This document shows positions 18,001-26,905 of a DNA stretch of 64,000 nucleotides, piece after piece. The notes below the pieces were generated by a model. That model was not told the origin of the DNA. It did not search any database and worked only from the letters and a program-made list of their open reading frames with translations. Position 1 is the stretch's first letter. Every line of letters begins with the position of its first letter. Origin of the DNA: Gammaproteobacteria bacterium (GTDB lineage Bacteria > Pseudomonadota > Gammaproteobacteria > Enterobacterales > Permianibacteraceae); assembly GCA_016182845.1 (NCBI GenBank), contig JACPFT010000001.1:372001-436000 (forward strand), given 5' to 3'. The translations under genes were made by a program, and so were the position numbers.

Positions 18001-18537
18001 TCAGTTCAACGCGACCTTGGGGAAGTCGATTTCAACGCGACTGGCCTTGCCGAGGATGTTGGTCAGGATATTCATACCCACGTGGGTGATGACCTCCACG
18101 ATGTCGGCATCGCTGTAGCCGGTGTTGCGCATTTCCGTCAGCTCGGCCGTGGTGACTTCGCCCATGTGCTCGCGCAGGGAACGGGCGAACTTCACGGCGA
18201 CCGCGGCGCGCGCATTCTGGCTGGTGCCGTCGCGGTTGGCCTTCATTTCATCCCGGTTCAGACCGGCTTTGGCGCCGATGGCGGTGTGGGCAGATACGCA
18301 ATATTCGCAAGCGTTCTGCTGGGCCAGGGCCAGGGCGATGCGCTCGCGGGTTTGCAGATCGAGACTGCCCTCGTTGGCGACGCCGTGCAGGCCCATAAAG
18401 GACCGCAGGGCGACCGGTGAGTTGGCGAATACCTTCAGAAAGTTCGGCACCATGCCGAGCTGGGCCTGGATGGCGTCCAACAGGCCCTTTTGTTCGGCGT
18501 TGGCGGTTTCGGGGGTGATGATATTGATGCGGCTCAT
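18001..18537 (-). CDS. AhpD-like carboxymuconolactone decarboxylase family protein
   Basis: 178 residues with the peroxidase-related AhpD motif CEYCVSAH (Cys77, Cys80, His84) and the usual N-terminal LGMVPNFLKVFANSP segment. It is divergent from a LysR regulator, a typical arrangement for a regulated detoxification gene. The ATG at 18537 fits the family start; the frame extends to 18630 without support. Confidence 0.87.
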   Translation of the reverse strand: MSRINIITPETANAEQKGLLDAIQAQLGMVPNFLKVFANSPVALRSFMGLHGVANEGSLDLQTRERIALALAQQNACEYCVSAHTAIGAKAGLNRDEMKANRDGTSQNARAAVAVKFARSLREHMGEVTTAELTEMRNTGYSDADIVEVITHVGMNILTNILGKASRVEIDFPKVALN

Positions 18538-18643
18538 ACGCTTTATCTCCGGTTGGTGGCTCATTCCGGCGCACTGTGCGCTGCGGATGTAGGCATTCTG
18601 CAACCCGGTGGAAAAGCGAAGAATACTCACGCTTTGCAGTTCT

Positions 18644-18664
18644 TTATTCCATTTTTTGGAATAA
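18644..18664. promoter_or_regulatory. Perfect 7-7-7 palindrome, probable LysR operator
   Basis: TTATTCC, a seven-base T-rich spacer, and GGAATAA form a perfect inverted repeat of 21 bp. It lies in the gap between the divergent AhpD-like and LysR genes, 56 bp before the LysR start. It fits the T-N11-A form of LysR-family binding sites, so autoregulation and control of the AhpD-like gene are likely. Confidence 0.65.
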
Positions 18665-18719
18665 TATGGCGCTATAGCCGGGTTCCATCGTCCTTGTTCC
18701 AGAGCCTGCGGAGTTCTGT

Positions 18720-19619
18720 ATGGATCGCTTGCAAGCCATGACCGTTTTTGTCGCCGTCGCCGAAGAGGAGAGCTTCGCTGGCGGCGCTCGCCGCTTGGGC
18801 ATGTCGCCGCCGTCGGTCACGCGCGCGGTGGCGGCTCTGGAAGAGCGCTTGGGCGTCAAACTGCTCAATCGCACGACACGGTACGTCCGTGCCACCGACG
18901 CTGGACTGCGCTATCTGGAGGATGCGCGGCGCATTATCGCCGAGGTGGACGAGGCCGATGAACTCGCCGCCGGAATTCATGCGCAACCTCGCGGCCATCT
19001 GGCCATTACGGCGCCGGTACTGTTCGGGAAGATGTTCGTGACGCCGGGCATCGTGGTCTATCTGGAGCGTTACCCGGACATGGACGTGTCGGCGCTCTAT
19101 CTGGATCGCGTCGTCAATCTGATGGAAGAGGGGATAGACGTGGGCATTCGCATCGGCGAATTGCCGGATTCCAGCATGAAAGCCCTGCGGGTGGGAACCG
19201 TGCGCCGTGTTCTGTGCGCGGCCCCTGCCTACCTGGAGCAATATGGCGTGCCCCTGGAGCCTGAGGAGCTGACCAAGCACCGCATCATCGCGGCCAGCGG
19301 CGTGACCCCGTCGATAGAATGGCGCTTCCAGCGCGGACAAAACCCCTGTCCTGTTCGAATCAAGCCACGCCTGACCGTCAGCAGCAACGATGCCGCCATT
19401 GAAGCCGCCGTAGCGGGTTTCGGGATCACTCGCTTGATCTCCTACCAGATTGCGCCGCAACTGGCCGATGGTCGGCTGAAAATCCTCTTGGGCGAATACG
19501 AGCGGACTCCGCTGCCCATTCACATCCTGCACCGGGAAAGCCGCTACCCTTCGGCGAAAATTCGCGCCTTCGTGGATCTGATGGCGGAGCGTTTGCGCGC
19601 CGATCCCTCCCTGAACTGA
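18720..19619 (+). CDS. LysR-family transcriptional regulator
   Basis: 299 residues. The winged helix-turn-helix occupies 1-60 (MDRLQAMTVFVAVAEEESF, then LGMSPPSVTRAVAALEERLG). The effector domain follows, with a Cys-containing stretch around 160-165 (VRRVLCAAPAYL). It is most similar in outline to the CrgA/AaeR-type LysR group. Its position opposite an AhpD-like gene suggests it regulates that gene in response to an oxidant or electrophile, which is inference. Confidence 0.9.
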   Translation: MDRLQAMTVFVAVAEEESFAGGARRLGMSPPSVTRAVAALEERLGVKLLNRTTRYVRATDAGLRYLEDARRIIAEVDEADELAAGIHAQPRGHLAITAPVLFGKMFVTPGIVVYLERYPDMDVSALYLDRVVNLMEEGIDVGIRIGELPDSSMKALRVGTVRRVLCAAPAYLEQYGVPLEPEELTKHRIIAASGVTPSIEWRFQRGQNPCPVRIKPRLTVSSNDAAIEAAVAGFGITRLISYQIAPQLADGRLKILLGEYERTPLPIHILHRESRYPSAKIRAFVDLMAERLRADPSLN

Positions 19620-19632
19620 GAATCGTCCGCGC

Positions 19633-21006
19633 CTAATCCATGCTCAGCAAGGCATGCAGCAGGTTGTCTTGAAAGTTGATGTTGCCCGTCAGTTGGTCGT
19701 GGGCTTCGCAGAGCAGGACCGTGTAGTCCAGCGGGAAATAGCTGTAGGCATGCCGGGGCCGGCTTGGGTCCAGGTGGGTTCGGGCCAGGAGCGAGGCCTT
19801 GGTCACCGAGCCGTCGCCGGGCTCCAGCATCAAACGCGTGTAATCGACGCTGGTCTTCGGGTGCCGGACTTCGTTAGGGAACAAGCGCAACACCGAGTCG
19901 CCATGCTCCTCCTCCACCACGACCCTCGCGGGCGTCGGCGTGCAATCGCCCCCAAACACGATGAGCGGCACGAGCGCCTTCGTTTCCCGCACGGTCAGGG
20001 ACCAGACGAACCGCCGCGCCCGCTCCAGATTGCGCTGAAAATTGCGCTCCAGCGTCACCAAGGCCTGTTGTCCCTGTGCCCGATCGGCATAGCCGGCAAT
20101 GACCCGCTCGCGCGCCTCGGGCGCGAAGATGGACCACTCGAAACGCCGCCAGACCTCGACGTCGAACAGATCGCGATCCAAGGGCTGGCCATCACCGGTT
20201 AGCAGCCAGTCGTTCAGAGGGTGAGGTAGAAGCTGGAAGGCACTGGGGAAGGTCGCGAGCACTTCCGGCGGCATGCGGCCCAGGCCTACGGGAAATCCGG
20301 TGATGGCGTGCTGCAGCGCGCTGACCGAGCCGAGGCTGGGCGTGCCCAGCAGGATGATTTTTCGAACGCGCTGCGCGCCGCGTCCGTTGATGGGGAAGTC
20401 GTCGCCGTCGAGCACGTCCTCCGTGCCGTAGCGCAGGTAGTAGCGGGCGATGAGTCCGCCCATGCTGTGCGCGATGAGGTCGACCTTGAGCGCCGGATCG
20501 CCATAGTCGTGGCGGATCTGCTCGATCAGGGCATCGAGGCGGCGCGCGCTCTCCACGTTGTCCTGGCGCCAGTCATAGGTGAACACATAGTAGCGCCGTT
20601 CGTTCCCGCTCGCGGCTTCGCCAGGATGCGCGGGGCGGTAGTGGGCGGCGCTCTCCAACGTGCGCAGGATCTCCCCGTAGTAGTCGCGGCCGGCAACCGT
20701 GTCGGTGATCCCGGCGACGGTCAGCGGCGAGGGCCGGGGCTTGAGCGTTGCGGGATCGATGGCGAGCGCCAGGTCCCGGTAGTCGTGGAACAGCAGGCGG
20801 TTCAGACCGCCGGGCCAGGCCTCCTCATCCGTCTTCGGATCGACCAGCCTGGCGCCGAACACGCCGTGGATCAGCACCACCGGCGGCTGCCGTCCCGCGC
20901 TGGCATCGGTCATGGCGTAGAGTTGCTTGAGATCCGGGCGCGGCGCTCCCGTGCAACCGGCCAGTAGTACCGCTAGGAGGAACCGCACAAAGGCGCGCAC
21001 CCGCAT
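19633..21006 (-). CDS. Lipoprotein alpha/beta-hydrolase, LCAT-like lipase/acyltransferase
   Basis: 457 residues. The N-terminus carries a lipobox (LLAVLLAGC, lipidated Cys18), so it is anchored to a membrane on the periplasmic side. The fold markers are VVLIHGVFGARL (oxyanion region) and the nucleophile elbow IAHSMGG (Ser181). A family-typical YDWRQDN segment precedes it. LCAT-like enzymes hydrolyse or transfer acyl chains; the substrate is unknown. It begins a run of close-packed minus-strand genes extending from 26.7 kb. Confidence 0.85.
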   Translation of the reverse strand: MRVRAFVRFLLAVLLAGCTGAPRPDLKQLYAMTDASAGRQPPVVLIHGVFGARLVDPKTDEEAWPGGLNRLLFHDYRDLALAIDPATLKPRPSPLTVAGITDTVAGRDYYGEILRTLESAAHYRPAHPGEAASGNERRYYVFTYDWRQDNVESARRLDALIEQIRHDYGDPALKVDLIAHSMGGLIARYYLRYGTEDVLDGDDFPINGRGAQRVRKIILLGTPSLGSVSALQHAITGFPVGLGRMPPEVLATFPSAFQLLPHPLNDWLLTGDGQPLDRDLFDVEVWRRFEWSIFAPEARERVIAGYADRAQGQQALVTLERNFQRNLERARRFVWSLTVRETKALVPLIVFGGDCTPTPARVVVEEEHGDSVLRLFPNEVRHPKTSVDYTRLMLEPGDGSVTKASLLARTHLDPSRPRHAYSYFPLDYTVLLCEAHDQLTGNINFQDNLLHALLSMD

Positions 21007-21009
21007 CGT

Positions 21010-21729
21010 TCAAACCTCCTCGCTGTCCGCGCCGGTCCGCGCCATGGTGATTTCCCGCCAGCCCCTGGCCTGGCAGGGCGGACCGGCCTGGTAGCGGAAA
21101 CGGATCTCGGCGGCGTCCACGCGGACGTGGCTGAGACTGACCGTCTGCGCATCGCTACGGTGCATGCACACCGACAAGGCCCCCATGCCGGGCTCATGAC
21201 TGGCGTGAAACGCCGGCAGGACCGTCTCGGCCGCCATTTCGCGCCGCAACCTGGCCCACAGCGCGCGCCGCTCGCGCTGCGCCTCGCGCCGGAGCACGGC
21301 GGACGAGCACAGGGGCGCTCGCGGCGCGAATGCCGCGAGGCGCAGGCCGTCCCAGCGCCAGGCCCTGGGTTTCGATTCGGGCGACAAGGCCACCAGAACG
21401 TAGGGGGCATAGCCGTCGCCGCAACGGCCACGCAAGTCCGATTCCAGCGTCGCCATCTCGGCCCGGGCGATCAGCTCCCGCACCAGGGAACCGCGGCTCT
21501 GCCGCACTCGAACGGCCGTGTTCTGAGCGTAGTCGTTGAGTAGGCACAGGCTCAAGCCGCTACGGTTGACGGCCAGCCACGTGCCCCCGCCGGCCGGATC
21601 CAGGGGCATCAGGCAATCGCGTGCCTCGTCGTAGCGCGGCGGCAGCGCGGGTGCTCGGCGCCGCTGTTCGTCCCGGCTGAAGTACAGCTCGTAAGCGCCG
21701 GGCCAGTGCCGCCAACTCAGTGTACACAC
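21010..21729 (-). CDS. NRDE-family protein (TANGO2-like)
   Basis: 239 residues starting MCTLSWRHWPGAYELYFSRDEQ, where the Met-Cys start and the [N/S]RDE motif define the NRDE family. The fold is Ntn-hydrolase-like, and the N-terminal Cys may be a nucleophile after Met removal. The biological role is not established. Its start overlaps the end of the DinB-like gene by 13 bp. Confidence 0.85.
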   Translation of the reverse strand: MCTLSWRHWPGAYELYFSRDEQRRRAPALPPRYDEARDCLMPLDPAGGGTWLAVNRSGLSLCLLNDYAQNTAVRVRQSRGSLVRELIARAEMATLESDLRGRCGDGYAPYVLVALSPESKPRAWRWDGLRLAAFAPRAPLCSSAVLRREAQRERRALWARLRREMAAETVLPAFHASHEPGMGALSVCMHRSDAQTVSLSHVRVDAAEIRFRYQAGPPCQARGWREITMARTGADSEEV

Positions 21730-22235
21730 GGCGTTCCCAGGCGTTGCCGGCGATAGCTCAGGGTGGCCGGCGCCACACCGAAGCCTTCCGGCAGCGTCTT
21801 GCCGAGCGCCCGGGCCAGCAGGGCGATCAGTGCGTAATGGTGGGTGGCGTGGCTGGCGTTGAACATCAGCTCACGGCTCAGGGTTGAGGTGACGCAGACG
21901 CTGTGTTGGTGGGCGCTGTCGATCTCGCAGGACACGGTCAGCGAGTGCTCGGTCAGTTGCTCCAGTTGCCGGCGGATCTCCCCGATGTCCGCCAGGGCCG
22001 CCTCCGGTTCGAATTCGACGGCGCACTCGCGCCGGCGCGCATCGTAATCCAAATGGCCATCGACGACCGAGAGCAGCGCCCGGTAATGGTCGAGCACATG
22101 CCGCAGATGCGCGCCGATGCTGCTTTCGTGCTGCGCTAGCGGTCGTGCCCGGTATTCCCGGGCGGAAAGCTCGACGAGCAGGGTCTCCGCCTGGTTCAGC
22201 AGCTCGGAATTGGCGGCGATGAGGGCGCTCAACAT
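21717..22235 (-). CDS. DinB-like four-helix protein
   Basis: 172 residues from the ATG at 22235. The metal-site histidines expected of DinB/YfiT-type proteins are visible: LRHVLDHYRALL in helix 2 and SHATHHYALIALL in helix 4. These proteins bind a divalent metal and often act as thiol-dependent transferases. It overlaps genes on both sides, so it is part of the minus-strand operon. Confidence 0.82.
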   Translation of the reverse strand: MLSALIAANSELLNQAETLLVELSAREYRARPLAQHESSIGAHLRHVLDHYRALLSVVDGHLDYDARRRECAVEFEPEAALADIGEIRRQLEQLTEHSLTVSCEIDSAHQHSVCVTSTLSRELMFNASHATHHYALIALLARALGKTLPEGFGVAPATLSYRRQRLGTPCVH

Positions 22236-23992
22236 GCGGGGATTCCTTGTTGCGTGTGCAGGAAGCGGGCGGCGCCGTCGGCGCCCATGTAGCGCGCCAG
22301 GGCCTTGGGTGGCGCCTGACGCAGATCGACCACGATGAGACCGGCCAGCGAATTGTTGAAGCTGGCGTCGATATGAAAACCGGCCAGGCGACCGTTCAGG
22401 CCGAGGTAATGGCGCAGCAGCACCGGCAAGCCGGGTCCATGCTCCAGGCGAGCCACCAGCCGGGACAGCCGGCCGATATCGGCGAGACAGGACCAGTCGG
22501 TGCGCGAGTCCCGCCGGGCGAGGCCGGCCAGCGGCTTTCTCGGTTGGACCAGGGCCGAGAGGCTCGCGTCGACGTGGTACAGGCTCATGGCCTGGGCGAT
22601 GAGCTTGCGCACGTCCGGGCGGTAGTCGGCGCTGATGCTGACCGCGCCGAACAAGGTCGTGGGGCCGTCCAGGCGCGCGACCAGGCGGCCGATGCCGCAC
22701 CAGAGCGCATAGAGCACGCGCGGGTTGCGCTGATACTCGGCGCGCACGAAGGAACGGCCCATCTCCAGGCCGTCGCCGCCCAGGGCGCGCAGGAAGCGCC
22801 AGTCATAACGGAACAGGCTGCGGGTATAGAGGCCGTCGAGACCCTGGCGGGACACGATGTCGCGCACCCGGCCGATTCGGTAGGCACCCACCAGGCGGGC
22901 CTGGGACCGGTCCCAGAGGAACAGATGCCGGTAATGTCCGTCGTAGGCATCCAGATCGGCCGGCTTGCCCGTGCCCTCGCCGGCGGCGCGGAAGCTCTGC
23001 TCGCGCAGGCGGCCGATCTCGGCGAGCGCCAGGGGGATCTCCGCAGCGGAAGCGAGATAGACCTCGAAACCATCGGCCACGTGGAGCAGGCGCTCCGGTC
23101 CCAGCCCGTCCACCTCGGCGCTCAGCTTGCCGGGGTCGACGGGGGGCGCCAATGGTGCTTCCCGGCGCGCCGGGCACGGGGCAGGGCGTGCCGAGTCCGC
23201 CAGCCATTCGCAATTGAGGCGCAGGTAATGGGTCAGGGAGCGCCGATCCAAATCGCGCAGCTCGTCGGCGGCTATTGGGTTGCCGAGGCGGATGGACAGC
23301 GTGCGGCCGGCCTTGTTAAGCATTTCCCGCGCCAGGAGCAGGGTGCGCAGGCGGCGGTGCAACAGGCCGGCAGCCTGGAACCACAGGCTATTGCGCCCGG
23401 CGATATGGACCGGCACGACCGGCGCTTGCGTCTTCTGGGCGATGGCGGCGGCCGTAACATGCCAGGCCGGATCGGAAACCCGGCGCTCGGCGAGCCGCCA
23501 ACTGCTGACCTCGCCGGCGGGAAACAGCAGCAGCGCGCCACCTTGGCGCACATGCGCCACGGCCTGGCGCAAGGCCCGCTGGTTGCGGCCCGGATGGAAG
23601 ACGTCCAGCGGGATGAAGTGCTCGGCCAGTTCGGGAATGGCGCTTAGAAAGGCGTTGGCGAGGATTTTCAGATCCGGGCGCACGGCGCCGAGCAGGTGCA
23701 GCAGCGCCACGCCTTCCAGGCCGCCGTAGGGATGGTTGGCCACGACCAGCATACCGCCCTCGCGCGGCAGCTCATCGAGGCTGCCGGCATCCAGCCGGTA
23801 GTCCACGCCCAGCCGGTCCAGGGTGAAGCGAGCAAACTGCCGGGCGTCCAGGGCGAGCGGACGGCGTTCGTACCAGGCCGCTAGCCGGTCCAGGCCCAGC
23901 AGGCGCTCCAGCCAGGCGGACGAGAGCCCCGCGCGGGTCAGGGGCGGTAGCCGGAAGGGGTTGTCGGTCGTCGTGAGCGTCGGATTAGTCAT
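22229..23992 (-). CDS. olsF: Bifunctional acyltransferase, OlsF-type (PlsC-like plus GNAT N-acyltransferase)
   Basis: 587 residues. The N-terminal half is a lysophospholipid-acyltransferase-like domain (NHPYGGLEG at 86-94, LLFPAGEVSSW). The C-terminal half is an OlsB/GNAT-type N-acyltransferase (YRIGRVRDIV, LEMGRSFVRAEYQRNPRVLY). This architecture matches OlsF, which makes ornithine lipids with both acylations in one protein. It would act at the inner face of the cytoplasmic membrane. The name rests on architecture; other aminolipids are possible. Confidence 0.75.
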   Translation of the reverse strand: MTNPTLTTTDNPFRLPPLTRAGLSSAWLERLLGLDRLAAWYERRPLALDARQFARFTLDRLGVDYRLDAGSLDELPREGGMLVVANHPYGGLEGVALLHLLGAVRPDLKILANAFLSAIPELAEHFIPLDVFHPGRNQRALRQAVAHVRQGGALLLFPAGEVSSWRLAERRVSDPAWHVTAAAIAQKTQAPVVPVHIAGRNSLWFQAAGLLHRRLRTLLLAREMLNKAGRTLSIRLGNPIAADELRDLDRRSLTHYLRLNCEWLADSARPAPCPARREAPLAPPVDPGKLSAEVDGLGPERLLHVADGFEVYLASAAEIPLALAEIGRLREQSFRAAGEGTGKPADLDAYDGHYRHLFLWDRSQARLVGAYRIGRVRDIVSRQGLDGLYTRSLFRYDWRFLRALGGDGLEMGRSFVRAEYQRNPRVLYALWCGIGRLVARLDGPTTLFGAVSISADYRPDVRKLIAQAMSLYHVDASLSALVQPRKPLAGLARRDSRTDWSCLADIGRLSRLVARLEHGPGLPVLLRHYLGLNGRLAGFHIDASFNNSLAGLIVVDLRQAPPKALARYMGADGAARFLHTQQGIPAC

Positions 23993-24001
23993 GCTCTAGC
24001 C

Positions 24002-25138
24002 TCAATCGGTAGCGGGGTACTGGCGGACCAGGGCCTTCTCGCGGCGCCAGGCGCGCCACAGGGCCAGCAGACCGGGCGGGCGCAGGCCGCGCCGGCGCAT
24101 TTGCTGGCCGATCTGGAACAGGCTGCGGTATTGAAAGAACAGTGCCGCGTAGACCTCGGCGAAGCGCGTGTCCGGGTCCCAGATATGGGTCGCCTCGCTG
24201 CTCGCGCCGTTGATCTCGATGATCTCGAAGCACTCGCCGCGTTGCAGGGCGTCGATGTCGGCGAAGCGCACGTCCAGGCGGCCGTAGTGATGCTCGGGAA
24301 TGTCCTTGAGGATGCGGTCGATGGCTTCGGTCAGCGCCGGAGTGATGTAGCGGTTGCCGTTGCGGAACAGCGCGCCACGGCAATGGCTGCCGGCGAAGGC
24401 CAGGCGCACCGCCTCGCCGGCCGGAACCACCTCGTCCAGGCGCTCCCGGTGGCGCGGGAAGTAGAGATGGCCCAGCCGCCCGGCGCGCGGATCGTCGAGG
24501 ATGAGCTGACGAAGGCTGCGTCGGCCGTCGCCGCGCACATAGGGCGGGTATTTCAGGGTGATGGACACAATACGACCTGCCGGCTCGTCGGGCAGGCGTA
24601 CATAGAAGATGCCGGCCTCGCCCTGCCAGGAAGACAGCCGCTGGAGCAGGAAGCGCGCGCCGCGTGGAAATTGCTCCACATAGTCCTCCAGGCGCTGCCG
24701 GTCGTTGATGACCTGTACGCCGGCGCCACGGCAACCGAGATCCGGCTTGGCCACCACCGGCAAGGCGATCTCCGCGTCCTCCAGGGCCATGAGCAGCGAG
24801 CGCGCCAGGACCGGGGAGGGCACATCCCAGCGCGTGGCCACGATATAGGGCGCGATACGGGTCCGGGCATAGCGGCCCGCCTGCTGCAAGGCCTTGGCCT
24901 TGGATTCGCCGACGAAGCCGCCCAGTTCCAGGCGCGGATTGGCCAGTAAGGGCAGGCTCAGGCTGCGATAGCGGAGCGCCAATAGCAGCCATTGCAGCGC
25001 GACGGGCAGATAGATCCAGCGGTTGGACCAGAACTCGAAGAAGCTGGTCACGCGCCGGGTCGGCCGCAGCGGCGGCATGCCGGGATGGCATTCGGCGCCG
25101 GCGGATCCCGGCCGTTCCAGGTTTAGGGGCGCGTTCAT
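24002..25138 (-). CDS. ATP-grasp family protein
   Basis: 378 residues with an N-terminal hydrophobic patch (about 35-50) and an ATP-grasp body. The Lys-containing VVAKPDLGCRGAGVQVI is the nucleotide loop, and YGRLDVRFAD and CFEIIEINGASSEATH form the metal-binding end. It is likely a carboxylate-amine or carboxylate-thiol ligase; the substrate is unknown. It is ten bases upstream of the OlsF-like gene and overlaps the CMD gene, suggesting a shared lipid or envelope role. Confidence 0.8.
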   Translation of the reverse strand: MNAPLNLERPGSAGAECHPGMPPLRPTRRVTSFFEFWSNRWIYLPVALQWLLLALRYRSLSLPLLANPRLELGGFVGESKAKALQQAGRYARTRIAPYIVATRWDVPSPVLARSLLMALEDAEIALPVVAKPDLGCRGAGVQVINDRQRLEDYVEQFPRGARFLLQRLSSWQGEAGIFYVRLPDEPAGRIVSITLKYPPYVRGDGRRSLRQLILDDPRAGRLGHLYFPRHRERLDEVVPAGEAVRLAFAGSHCRGALFRNGNRYITPALTEAIDRILKDIPEHHYGRLDVRFADIDALQRGECFEIIEINGASSEATHIWDPDTRFAEVYAALFFQYRSLFQIGQQMRRRGLRPPGLLALWRAWRREKALVRQYPATD

Positions 25139-25749
25139 CGGGTTTCTCCTTGGTGGCGGCCACCGTCCTGACCGACCGTCGAGCCCGGATCGGCGTTGGG
25201 CGAGTCCTGGGGCAGCGAGCAAAATCCCTGGGGCGGAATGCCCAGGGCGGCGTTGAACTTGCTGGACATGTTTTGAAAGGCGATGAGCGCGGTCAGCTCC
25301 ACCAACGCGTCGTCGTCGAAATGGCGGCGCAGGCGAACGAAATGCGCCTCATCCGCCCGCTGCGCGCTGTCGGTCACGGCGTCGGTGTAGGCGAGCACGG
25401 CGCGCTCTGCCTCACTGAACAGGGTGGACTCGCGCCACCAGGGCAGGGCGTCGAGCTTGTCCTGCCGGCCCGGCGCGGCAAGATAGCCAGCGGCATTGAT
25501 GTCGACGCAGAACGGACAATGGTTGAGCTGGGACACGCGTACACAGACCAGGGCGCGCAGCTCGGCCGGAATGCGCGCCTTGCGGCGGCTCAAGCGGCCG
25601 AAGAGGAAGGCGACGCCGAGCAGCAGGCCGGGGACGCGTCCCCAGATCAGCCCGGGCATCAGGACCTGGCCGTAATGGCGGCGTTGCAGCCAGAACACCG
25701 GACGCAGATACCAGGGGTAGCGATGGAGCGGACGGGGAGCGATGCGCAT
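25135..25749 (-). CDS. Carboxymuconolactone decarboxylase family protein with partial AhpD motif
   Basis: 204 residues from the ATG at 25749. The redox motif is CPFCVDIN (Cys78, Cys81); the His that usually follows is Asn, so the proton-relay residue is missing. The N-terminal 55 residues are hydrophobic or basic and may associate with the membrane. It overlaps both neighbours or nearly so and belongs to the PiT-to-lipase run. Confidence 0.8.
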   Translation of the reverse strand: MRIAPRPLHRYPWYLRPVFWLQRRHYGQVLMPGLIWGRVPGLLLGVAFLFGRLSRRKARIPAELRALVCVRVSQLNHCPFCVDINAAGYLAAPGRQDKLDALPWWRESTLFSEAERAVLAYTDAVTDSAQRADEAHFVRLRRHFDDDALVELTALIAFQNMSSKFNAALGIPPQGFCSLPQDSPNADPGSTVGQDGGRHQGETR

Positions 25750-25757
25750 GGTCGGTC

Positions 25758-26765
25758 TCACGGGCATAACAGGAACATCAGCACATACGCCGCCGCAGCG
25801 GCCAGCGGCAGGGTGACCACCCAGCCGAAGAGCACGGCCCGCAAGGCGTCGCCGGTCCGGGGCTTGCCGGCGCCGGAGAAACGCACGCCCAGCAGGGTGC
25901 CGGTGGCGACATGGGTCGTGGACACCGGCAGACCGAGCGGCGAGGCGGCGAGGACGATGGCCGAGGTGGCAAGATTGGCCCCCAGCCCGGTCTCGTCGTT
26001 CAAGGGCGCCACCTTCCCGGCAAGCACCGCCAGGACGCGGTAACCACCGATGAAGGAGCCCAGGGTCATGACCAGGGCGACGCCGGCGATAAGCCACGGC
26101 GCCGATACCGGGATGCGCTGGTCGGCGTCCAGCAGGCTGGTGGCCAGCAACAGGAAGGCGGCGATCTTGGGCACGTCGTTGAGCGCCCGGGCAAAGCTCG
26201 TTGCGCCGCTCGACAGCCAATGCAGCTTGGTGACATGGCGTGCGGCCCAAGGGCCCAGGCCAGGCAGGGGCAGGGGCAGGGGCAGGCGCATCAGCCCTAG
26301 CAGCAGGGCGGTCAAGGCGATGGCGAGCAGCGGGCTGCCCAGCAAGGGCAGGGCGACCTTGTTGAGCAAGGCATCCAGGTTCAGCCCCCGGCTGCCCATC
26401 AGGAAACCGGCGGCGCCGACGACGCCGCCCACCAGCGCGTGGGTGGTGGACACCGGCAGACCGAGGCGGCTGGCCACCAGGACCCACAGGCCGGCGGCGG
26501 CGAGAATGCTCAACACGAAGGGCATGCCCATGGGCAGCGCGGCGGCGACGTAGCCGCTGGTAAAGCTCTTGGTCAGCGCCGCACCGAGCACGATGGCGGC
26601 CAGGCCTCCCGCCAGTGTCCACAGGCTGCCCCAGGCCAGGGCCGCTCGGGGCTTGGCCCGGCCATTGCCCACCAAGGTGGCGACCCCCTTGGCTACATCA
26701 TTGGCGCCGTTGGCCCAGGCGAGCAGGGCGACCAGGGCGAGTACCGTGAGAAACTGCAAGGACAT
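25758..26765 (-). CDS. pit: PiT-family inorganic phosphate transporter
   Basis: 335 residues, about ten transmembrane helices, with the duplicated family signature: WANGANDVAKGVATLVGNG near the N-terminus, GLPVSTTHALVGG in the first half and ASPLGLPVSTTHVATG in the second. PiT proteins move metal-phosphate with protons or sodium. The CAGGGG-type repeat at about 26262-26285 encodes an LPLPLPLP linker. The ATG at 26765 begins the family N-terminus. Confidence 0.93.
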   Translation of the reverse strand: MSLQFLTVLALVALLAWANGANDVAKGVATLVGNGRAKPRAALAWGSLWTLAGGLAAIVLGAALTKSFTSGYVAAALPMGMPFVLSILAAAGLWVLVASRLGLPVSTTHALVGGVVGAAGFLMGSRGLNLDALLNKVALPLLGSPLLAIALTALLLGLMRLPLPLPLPGLGPWAARHVTKLHWLSSGATSFARALNDVPKIAAFLLLATSLLDADQRIPVSAPWLIAGVALVMTLGSFIGGYRVLAVLAGKVAPLNDETGLGANLATSAIVLAASPLGLPVSTTHVATGTLLGVRFSGAGKPRTGDALRAVLFGWVVTLPLAAAAAYVLMFLLCP

Positions 26766-26905
26766 GGCAACGCCTCGTGCTTGTCGCCGACGGGGTGTCG
26801 GGGCTACGAGGCAATGATGCGCGGGTGGAGCGGCCGTTACAGAACGCCTGCACAACGACCATTTGCGTGCCGCTGTCACAAACCCGGTCCGGGTGCATCT
26901 ATGCC

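Noticed and set aside
26262-26285. CAGGGG tandem repeat
   Set aside because: It encodes an LPLPLPLP linker inside the PiT gene; a simple repeat, not a regulatory array.
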